Shown here piece by piece: positions 26,948 to 34,300 of a stretch of 64,000 bases of DNA. The notes beneath the pieces were generated by a model that saw only the letters and a program-made list of their open reading frames with translations, did no database searches and was not told where the DNA came from. The position numbers and the translations under genes were made by a program. The DNA is from an uncultured Candidatus Saccharibacteria bacterium (GTDB lineage: Bacteria > Patescibacteriota > Saccharimonadia > Saccharimonadales > Saccharimonadaceae). The stretch spans positions 6,759 through 70,758 of the forward strand of contig CALISR010000008.1 of assembly GCA_938041435.1 (NCBI GenBank). Reading direction: 5' to 3'. Positions within the stretch are counted from its first letter, which is position 1; each line of letters opens with the position of its first letter.

Positions 26948-27529
26948 ATGAACCGTTGCCCTTGGGCTGAACCTGGCGATAACGAGCGCGCCTACCATGA
27001 CACTGAGTGGGGTGTGCCGCTGTATGATGATCAGAAATTATTTGAACTGCTCTGCCTGGAGGGTGCACAGGCTGGTTTGAGTTGGAGTACAATTCTGGCT
27101 AAGCGACCGGGCTACCAGCAGGCCTTTCACCAGTTTGCAATTGCTCGCGTGGCAGCTATGACGGATGCAGAGCTGGAGGCACTTACTCGCGACACGCGCA
27201 TTGTTCGTAACCGGCGCAAAATTTATGCGGTGCGCACCAACGCCCAAGCGGCGCTACAAGCTATTAACCAGCACGGTAGTTTGCATGAGTACTTATGGGG
27301 CTTGGCGGGTGGTGCGCCAGTGCAAAATCACTGGCATACTGCAAGTGATGTCCCTGCCGATACGGCTACATCCCGGGCAATGAGTACGCAGCTCAAGCGG
27401 GACGGCTTTGCTTTCGTTGGCCCAACGACGTGCTATGCCTTTATGCAGGCCGCGGGGATGGTGAATGACCACGTGGTGGGATGCTTTCGATATGAAGAGT
27501 GCGCGGCACTGGGCATTCATTCTCCATGA
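26948..27529 (+). CDS. tag: DNA-3-methyladenine glycosylase I
   Basis: Tag excises 3-methyladenine from alkylated DNA. The 193-aa protein opens with the typical MNRCPWAEPGDNERAYHDTE WG pattern, carrying the zinc Cys4 and a His, and shows LFELLCLEGAQAGLSWSTIL and the C-terminal HVVGCFRY zinc-ligand region. The length is normal. The start is ATG 26948, 6 nt after an extended -10 (TGCTATACT), so it is likely leaderless; the longer frame to 26906 is discarded. Confidence 0.95.
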   Translation: MNRCPWAEPGDNERAYHDTEWGVPLYDDQKLFELLCLEGAQAGLSWSTILAKRPGYQQAFHQFAIARVAAMTDAELEALTRDTRIVRNRRKIYAVRTNAQAALQAINQHGSLHEYLWGLAGGAPVQNHWHTASDVPADTATSRAMSTQLKRDGFAFVGPTTCYAFMQAAGMVNDHVVGCFRYEECAALGIHSP

Positions 27530-27590
27530 GAGTAAGAAAATATATAGTTATATTAATCGGGCTATATCTTATATCTTGAGGTGTAAGTAC

Positions 27591-27619
27591 TTTTGGTTTT
27601 GCGGCTAGTGCGCTACAAT
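27591..27619 (+). promoter_or_regulatory. Candidate promoter of the T-box/ileS operon
   Basis: -10 TACAAT (27614-27619) preceded by a weak -35 TTTTGG (27591-27596) at 17 nt. Transcription would start near 27626. Confidence 0.5.
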
Positions 27620-27625
27620 AGACCC

Positions 27626-27928
27626 AGAGGCATTTTTGCGCGGCTTGTGGTGCGCAAAATGAGTGGCTATCACCCACGAAGCCTGCGGGAAGAAATTGGT
27701 TTGTTATTTTCATAAAGAGCTGTGAATCTAAGTAGCCAAGAATAGACCCCGCCGCGAATGCTGCGACAAGGCAATAATCAAGTGCTGAAAGAGTATGGCT
27801 ATTTCTGTTGTTTTGTCGGGAAATGCTAGAATCACTTCTTTTGGAATCGAGATGGTACCGTCCGCGCGAATACCCAGCGGATTCTCGAAGCCCAGAAGAG
27901 GTGATTTTAATTATATAAAGGAGTAGCC
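27626..27928 (+). promoter_or_regulatory. T-box riboswitch leader, probably tRNA-Ile responsive
   Basis: T-box RNAs sense uncharged tRNA: a specifier codon reads the anticodon and a UGGN bulge pairs with the free NCCA end. Here the antiterminator helix is exact: A1 TCGAGA (27847-27852) with TCTCGA (27883-27888), a 7-nt bulge TGGTACC (27853-27859), and A2 GTCCGC (27860-27865) with GCGGAT (27877-27882). A further 15-bp stem (27830-27844 with 27892-27906) encloses it. The strand at 27834-27841 can instead pair with the SD (27917-27924), a plausible translational switch. A candidate AUC specifier (27669-27671) lies in a 7-nt loop closed by GTGG/CCAC. The operon ends in ileS, which supports Ile. 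Confidence 0.8.
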
Positions 27929-28063
27929 ATGCCATTGCCAGCCCACAAGTCAGCCTTGCAGCATGCCATTCGCCATGAGTGCGCGACGCTGTGGCCGCTG
28001 CTTGAGGTGGCTCTCCGCTCTGTATACCAAAAGCGAAAAGAAGTGGAGCACAACCATGCGTGA
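27929..28063 (+). CDS. Small 44-aa protein at the head of the T-box operon
   Basis: An AAAGGAG SD 5 nt before ATG 27929 leads a 44-codon frame (MPLPAHKSALQHAIRHECAT...) that ends in TGA and overlaps the GNAT start by 8 nt. No domain is recognisable; it is basic and His-rich. It may be a real small protein or a leader ORF whose translation couples the T-box switch to the downstream genes. Confidence 0.55.
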   Translation: MPLPAHKSALQHAIRHECATLWPLLEVALRSVYQKRKEVEHNHA

Positions 28064-28634
28064 ACATTGGCAGCCGCCGGCGCACACCTATGAGAAAGCA
28101 CCCGCCTGCATTACAACAGTCGTGCCAGGCAGCGAGCAGTTTGCGTTACTCAAGCAAGATATGGGCATTTCTGATCGCTATGAAGCAACGCTTACAGAGC
28201 TGGCTATGCAGGGCAAGGCGGTGGTGTTTGCTGCAGTGGCGGATGGCCGTTATGTGGGACGGGTGACACTGCGGCATGATTGGACTGAGCGACCAGAGAT
28301 TGATGAGCCGTCAGTGAGGATTGAAGATGAATACCCTGACCTGCCGCAGATTAATGCACTTGAGGTGGCAGAGCAGTATCGTGGTCGTGGTATTGCCTCG
28401 CAGTTACTCGCTGCAGCGGAGAACGAAGCGTGCCAGCAGGGGTTTGACCGAGTTGGCCTGGCGGTAGATATTACCAACAAGAGGGCGGCGATGGGTATCT
28501 ACGAGAAGCGTGGCTATAGGTATCGATTGGTGGCAGACAAGCCAACCTTTACCAGTATATACCACCGGACAGATGGCACTGACGAGGCTGGCGAGTATTA
28601 CTTAATGACAAAGCAAGTGCGAGGTAAGAGATGA
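28056..28634 (+). CDS. GNAT family N-acetyltransferase
   Basis: This 192-aa protein has the GNAT fold: motif A is QINALEVAEQYRGRGIASQL (Q/RxxGxG/A type, residues about 105-124), followed by VGLAVDITNKRAAMGIYEKRGY, the usual strand 5 and helix 4. The substrate is unknown. The start is ATG 28056, inside the 3' end of the 44-aa ORF. It overlaps the SGNH gene by 4 nt (ATGA), so it is part of the T-box operon. Confidence 0.88.
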   Translation: MREHWQPPAHTYEKAPACITTVVPGSEQFALLKQDMGISDRYEATLTELAMQGKAVVFAAVADGRYVGRVTLRHDWTERPEIDEPSVRIEDEYPDLPQINALEVAEQYRGRGIASQLLAAAENEACQQGFDRVGLAVDITNKRAAMGIYEKRGYRYRLVADKPTFTSIYHRTDGTDEAGEYYLMTKQVRGKR

Positions 28635-29260
28635 TGCAGCCTGGGCGAATCCTTATCTACGGTGACTCGAACGTCTGGGGCGACAAGGGCTTTGGGCAGG
28701 ATGGTGCTCCGTTGGGGCGCTATGCTACCAAGCAGCAATGGCCGAATATCCTCCAGCGATTGCTCGGTGATGAGTATGACATTATTCAAGCGGAACTGTG
28801 TGGACGGACAGCAGGGGAGTATGCAGAGCAACCGCCATATCTTGGTGGCAAGATTGGTTACGAAATAGCACTGCGAGAGGCTAGCCCGGTGAGCGGGGTG
28901 ATCATCGCGCTTGGCGTGAATGATGCACAAAATGAAAGCGCTTCTGGCGAGCAAATTGTGGCTGATTTACAGTGGTATAGCGCCTATACCCAGGCTTATG
29001 CAGCTGATAGCGAGAATGACATGGCTAACGGTGGTAGTGTGTGGTATATTGCGCCTGCTATTGCGCCGGTTCAGTGCTATGCACCGCTAGCCAGTAAGCT
29101 ACATTACATCAACGAAAAGCTACGTATTACTCAAACCATTCGCAATCCACTTGACGACCATGACGATTATGCGCCTGATGGCATCCATTTCTCACTGCAA
29201 GGGCATCGGCGAATGGCGCAGGCAATATATAAGGCTATAAAGGAGGGTGTAGCGAAATGA
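28631..29260 (+). CDS. SGNH/GDSL-type esterase or lipase
   Basis: This 209-aa protein shows the SGNH blocks: block I GDSN (residues about 11-14), block II Gly within LCGRTAGEY, block III GVND (about 96-99) and block V DGIH (Asp-His, about 178-181). The family hydrolyses acyl esters; substrates range from acylated sugars to acyl-CoA. There is no signal peptide, so it acts in the cytosol. The 4-nt overlaps with both neighbours put it inside the ileS operon. Confidence 0.87.
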   Translation: MMQPGRILIYGDSNVWGDKGFGQDGAPLGRYATKQQWPNILQRLLGDEYDIIQAELCGRTAGEYAEQPPYLGGKIGYEIALREASPVSGVIIALGVNDAQNESASGEQIVADLQWYSAYTQAYAADSENDMANGGSVWYIAPAIAPVQCYAPLASKLHYINEKLRITQTIRNPLDDHDDYAPDGIHFSLQGHRRMAQAIYKAIKEGVAK

Positions 29261-29727
29261 ATCGACAGTATGCAGCAGAACAACCACCACAGGTACGTGT
29301 TGGCGTAGGTGTCTTTATCTTGCGTGATGGGAAGTTCTTGATGCAGCAACGACAGGGGTCGCATGGTGCTGATACGTGGAGTGTCCCTGGTGGCCATATC
29401 GAATATGGTGAAACGCCTGAGAAAGCAGCAATCCGTGAGGTACGTGAAGAGACAGGCTGCGAGATTACTAACCTGCGCTTTGCCGCCGTCACAAATGATA
29501 TCTTTGCCGATGATCACAAACACTATGTGACGTGGTGGCTGATGAGCGATTGGCAGCGTGGCGAACCTTCTATTACCGAACCAGACAAATGTAAAGAACA
29601 GCGCTGGGTAGACTTTGACACGCTACCACAACCGCTGTTTTTACCCTGGCAGCAACTGCAGCACAGTGAGTTTATAACGCAGATTCGACACACAGTATCA
29701 CAAAGTAAGCAAGGAGGAAGCGTATGA
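29257..29727 (+). CDS. NUDIX hydrolase
   Basis: This 156-aa protein has a complete Nudix box, GGHIEYGETPEKAAIREVRE followed by ETG (about 46-68), matching GX5EX7REUXEEXGU. Such enzymes cleave nucleoside diphosphate linkages, often damaged dNTPs such as 8-oxo-dGTP. The specificity cannot be read from the sequence. It overlaps the preceding and following genes by 4 nt each. Confidence 0.9.
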   Translation: MNRQYAAEQPPQVRVGVGVFILRDGKFLMQQRQGSHGADTWSVPGGHIEYGETPEKAAIREVREETGCEITNLRFAAVTNDIFADDHKHYVTWWLMSDWQRGEPSITEPDKCKEQRWVDFDTLPQPLFLPWQQLQHSEFITQIRHTVSQSKQGGSV

Positions 29728-30284
29728 CAAAAATAACCTATTTCGTCCACGGTACAACGACGGATAATGAAACTGGCAAGGCGACTGGATGGTTACCTGG
29801 TGAGCTGTCAGCAGTGGGGGTTCAGCAAGCGCAGGCGCTACCAGAGCAAGCGGCTGATACTAGCTTTACTGTGGTATTTTGCTCGGATCTTGGCCGAGCG
29901 ATCGACTCAGCCCGGCTTGCCTTTGGTACGACACACCAGATTGTTATCGATAAACGGCTGCGCGAAGCAAATTATGGTGATAATAATGGCACGGATGGGG
30001 CCTTTAAGGCTAGTTTGCTCCCCTTTGTTGATACACCGTTTCCGCACGGCGAGAGCTACCGCGATGTAGAGGCGCGCATGCGCGACTTTGTGGCGATGCT
30101 GCAGCGCGACTATGCTGGCCAGCACGTTGCCATTGTGGCGCACGAAGCACCGCAGCTCGCGCTGGACGTCATTCTTGGTGGCAAGACCTGGCCAGAGGCA
30201 ATAGCAGCCAACTGGCGCGAAGTTGGCTCATGGCAGCCTGGATGGGTGTATGATACAGAGGCAGTAGAGAGGCCGAATGAATAG
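29724..30284 (+). CDS. Histidine phosphatase family protein
   Basis: This 186-aa protein matches the phosphoglycerate-mutase-like fold: catalytic His in FVHGTTTDN (the usual RHG has become VHG), SDLGRAIDSARLAF, the REANYGDNNG segment and the second His in VAHEAPQLAL. Loss of the first Arg may weaken phosphate binding. The substrate is unknown. It sits between the NUDIX and the UDG-like genes with 4- and 8-nt overlaps. Confidence 0.82.
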   Translation: MTKITYFVHGTTTDNETGKATGWLPGELSAVGVQQAQALPEQAADTSFTVVFCSDLGRAIDSARLAFGTTHQIVIDKRLREANYGDNNGTDGAFKASLLPFVDTPFPHGESYRDVEARMRDFVAMLQRDYAGQHVAIVAHEAPQLALDVILGGKTWPEAIAANWREVGSWQPGWVYDTEAVERPNE

Positions 30285-31251
30285 TACATCACAAGATGCT
30301 TGTCTAGCGGCCAATGATGGAGAAAAGGCATGTACGGCCTCTCTTGCACAGTTGCGCACCGCCCTTGCCGCCAGCTGGACTGCGCAGACGGCCTCCCCGT
30401 TGGTGGCCTGGTCGCCGAGTAACCCAAGCAGCGGGCAGTGTGCTGTCTCGGCCCTGGTGTTGCAGGATTACTGTGGTGGCGAGATTTGCCGCTGCGTGGT
30501 GGCGGGCACGCCGCATTATTTCAACCGCATTGATGATCAGGTAGTGGATAGCACGGCCGGTCAGTTTGGCGGGCCGGCGATTGATTACAGCGCTTCTACC
30601 ATGCGCAGCCGCCAGAGGATTCTGCGCCACGCCGACACTCGCCAGCGGTACGAGCTGCTAAAGGGGCGGGTGGAGCGGTTTTTGGTTGAGCTGGATGTGG
30701 TGGCTCAAGCAATTGGGCGCGTCGATTACGGCCATATGGGCAAGGCTTGCTTGCGCGACCAGACTATATGGTTTGGTGATACGAATAGTATCGTCATTGT
30801 TGGCGAAGCGCCAGCGCGAACTGGCTGGGTAAGGAGTGGCATCGCCTGGCATAATACAGCGGGGAAACTGCTGCCAAGCGGCATCATTATGCAAAAGTTG
30901 CTAGCTATCCTTGGTAAGGAGCTGCTAGCGGTTACGTTTACAGAGGCAATCAAGTGCTTCCCATCCAATCGCCGTTATCTTAAGTATCTAGCCGCTCTCT
31001 ATAGACCAACGCTTAGACAGCAGTTGCGCATACTAAATCCAAAACTTATCCTGACGATGGGTGCTATTCCAACCCAGGCACTGATTGAGGAGCCGTTCCG
31101 CCGGCTGAGCGACGTTGTTGGTAAACGCTACGCCATGGGTGAGAGTGTAGTTATACCGATTTTCCACCCGTCGCCAATATCGCCGCGTGGGTATAAAGAC
31201 AATATTCCAATTTTTGAATCAATACGTGAATATTACAGAGGTGCAATATGA
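30277..31251 (+). CDS. Fusion of a YunG-like domain with a uracil-DNA-glycosylase-like domain
   Basis: This 324-aa protein has two parts. Residues about 20-130 resemble YunG-type proteins (NPSSGQCAVSALVLQDYCGG, HYFNRIDDQVVDSTAGQF). Residues about 160-324 resemble the UDG superfamily: IVIVGEAPARTGWVRSGIAW, FTEAIKCFPSN, LILTMGAIPTQALI and HPSPISPRG. Active-site assignment is uncertain. It is the last gene before ileS, with a 74-nt gap. A role in nucleic acid or nucleotide repair fits the NUDIX neighbour but is inferred. Confidence 0.7.
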   Translation: MNSTSQDACLAANDGEKACTASLAQLRTALAASWTAQTASPLVAWSPSNPSSGQCAVSALVLQDYCGGEICRCVVAGTPHYFNRIDDQVVDSTAGQFGGPAIDYSASTMRSRQRILRHADTRQRYELLKGRVERFLVELDVVAQAIGRVDYGHMGKACLRDQTIWFGDTNSIVIVGEAPARTGWVRSGIAWHNTAGKLLPSGIIMQKLLAILGKELLAVTFTEAIKCFPSNRRYLKYLAALYRPTLRQQLRILNPKLILTMGAIPTQALIEEPFRRLSDVVGKRYAMGESVVIPIFHPSPISPRGYKDNIPIFESIREYYRGAI

Positions 31252-31325
31252 TATACATACAGTAATCTGGCTAAAATCTAATGTAATTGAATAAGCGGCA
31301 TAAAGATAAATCAAGGAGGAAACCA

Positions 31326-34300
31326 ATGAAATTTACACATGGCACACGCCGCCGAGCGGCAGAATACGAGAAGGACTGGGTGCAGCGCTGGAAGGATGAC
31401 CAGACATTTGAGAAGTCGGTGGCGCAGCGGCCAGCGGATAATGCCTACGTCTTTTATGATGGGCCGCCGTTTATCACTGGCGTGCCGCATCATGGTACGC
31501 TGCTGAGTTCAATCGTTAAGGACGCGGTGCCGCGCTACTGGACAATGAAAGGCAAGCGTGTGGAGCGCCGCTGGGGCTGGGACTGTCATGGTCTACCGGC
31601 AGAGAATTTCGTCGAAAAGCAGATGAATATTGTGGATCGGCGGCAGATTGTGACGAGTAGCGACCAGCCAGCACCACTGGATAAAGACGGCCAGCCGTTG
31701 CCAACCATCAGCCTGGAAAAATACATCACCAAGGCGCGCGAAAGCATGGTGGCCAATAGCGAGACGTGGCAGGGTGTGATCGACCGTATCGGCCGCTGGG
31801 TAGACTTTACAGGTGCCTACCGCACCATGGACAAGGACTTTATGGAGAGCGTCTGGTGGGCGTTTAAACAGCTGTATGAGGCTGGCAGAATCTACGAAGG
31901 CGAAAAAGTGCTGATGTACGACACCAAGTTCGCTACCCCTGTCAGCAAGGCCGAAGTGACCATGGATAATGACGCCTACCAGACAGTGACCGACCCGAGT
32001 GTGTATGTGAAGTTTAAGTTAAAAGATAGTAAGGCGAGTCGCAAAATAGTATTAAATGAGCATTCAAAAGTCTTGTTTGTATGTAATGCAAATGCCGCGC
32101 GTTCGCAGATGGCGCAGGGATTTTATAATCACTATTCTCACTCTCAAAATGCCGATTCGGCTGGGTTGAACCCAGAGAAAAAATGGGACGAAGCTCCAAC
32201 GTTGAGTGATTTTGAAACTATGAGCCACAAGCCAGCCAGAAGTAGTGAGACGATGCAAGAAGTGGGCATCGACATTACTGGACATAAACGACAACTGCTT
32301 ACGGCCGATAAGCTGGGTGATTATGATTTGATCGTTAATCTAGCGGAAAAATCCCAGACGCCGGACTGGCTCAGGGGTGATAATATTATTTGGTGGGATG
32401 TGGCTGATCCACGTAACGAGAGTGTAGAAAAAAATCGGATGGCGCGTGATGAAATTGAGCAGCGCGTTAAAAGCCTACTAAATGGCGCTGTTATTGACGA
32501 TACTGATAGTCTATCGCAATACAACTTCGTCATCCTCCACGGCTATACGGGGAGTAATCAGACGAATTTCATCCCGTGGCTCAAGGCTGAGTTGGAGCAA
32601 CGAGGAGCGAGAGTACAGGCGCCGCAGCTCCCCAATACGGACAACCCAACAGAGATTGAGCAGGTGCAATATGTGCTTGACAATGTTGCATTTGATGAGA
32701 ATACCGTTCTGATTGGTCATAGCCTGGGCGGGTTGGTGGCGATGCGTGTGCTGGAAAAATTGCCGCACAAGATTCATCGCCTCATGTTGGTAGCACCATC
32801 AGTCTTGCCACAATTTTATGATAAGGATTATGAAATTGATGCAGCAACTGGTGAGAGAAAGCGGTTTATCGATCACTTTAGTTATGACTTTGATTTCGAC
32901 AAAATAAGTAGCCAGGCGGTGCATAAGACAATCTTGCAAGATAATAACGATTCAGAATCGCGCAAACCATCCATGCGGTATATTGCTGATAATATTGATG
33001 CAACACTGTGCAAAACAGTTGCAAACAAAAGGCATTTTGTGGCAGAGCAAGAACCATTTATTCTTGAAACATTGTTGGCAAATGAGGATAGTGATGACGC
33101 TTTCCTTCTCGCCTGGACGACCACGCCATGGACACTGCCGGCTAACCTGATGCTGGCCGTCAACCCAGATATGACGTACTGCGAAGTGAAGGTATCAAAG
33201 GGTACAAAAAATGTGTTCTTGATCTCGGGTAAGCATGCCTACGCATCGCGTGAGTACTATCCACAGCTGAAGCAGCAGCTTGAGCAACAGGGCTATACAG
33301 TGACAATCATTGACCACATCAACCCCGATAGCCCAGACTTAGCAGAGAATGTAGAGCGGTTGGCACAATACGACTTTGCCAATGCGCATGTGGTGACGCA
33401 TTCGCTGGGTGCAGCAACGTTCTTGAAGTATCTGCAGGATGCTAATGTGACGGTTGCATCGCTGACGATGATCGCGCCAGCGTGTGGTGTATCGAACAGT
33501 AGTGATGAGCAATGGAAGCAAGAATCAGGCTATGTCGGCCTTGCGGTTGACCTTGCTCAGGTGCGACGGAAGATTGCCCAGCGACCGACTATTATCTATT
33601 CGGACGATGCTGAGGTGCTCAACCAGGGTTTTGCACAGCTTGGCAAAGAGCTCGGTGCGTCGATGCAGTATGAGCCAGGTAAGGGGCATTTCTTTGCGGC
33701 GGAGAAGAGCTTGGCGCCAGAGATCATACTACCCCTAAGCGAAAAACTGATCATCGCCGAAGAAGCCCTGGAACGCACGCTGCAGGACGAAAAGCACCAG
33801 CCGCTTGATTACGACGTGCTGCGCACCTTCCCCGGCAGCGAATTGGTGGGCAAGAACTACCAGCCGCTCGATACCGGCTCGACTTGGCCAGAGAATGACA
33901 AGATTCACACCATCTACGCGGCAGATTTCGTCTCGCACGAGTCGGGTACGGGCATCGTGCACATCGCGCCGGCTTATGGTGAGGATGACTTTGAGCTGGC
34001 CAAGCGCCACGGCATCAGCGCCTTCCATGTCATCGATGATAATGGCTACTACACCGATAGCAATTACACAGGCCTGGAAGTCTGGGACAATAACAAATTC
34101 ATCGCCAAAGACCTGAAGGAAAAGGGCGCGGTGTGGAAGATTGAGTACATTCGTCACGAATACCCGTTCAACCCGCGTAGCAAACAGCGCATCATGTACC
34201 GGGCGATTCCGTCGTGGTTCTTCGACATCCAAGGCCAGAAGCCGCTGATGTTGGAGCAGAACGAGTATATCAATTGGTTTCCGACCCACCTCAAGCACGG

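Noticed and set aside
32040..33735. Inteins as the explanation for the IleRS inserts
   Set aside because: The inserts lack intein splice motifs (N-terminal Cys/Ser block A and C-terminal HN-C/S/T) and instead show phosphatase and hydrolase signatures.
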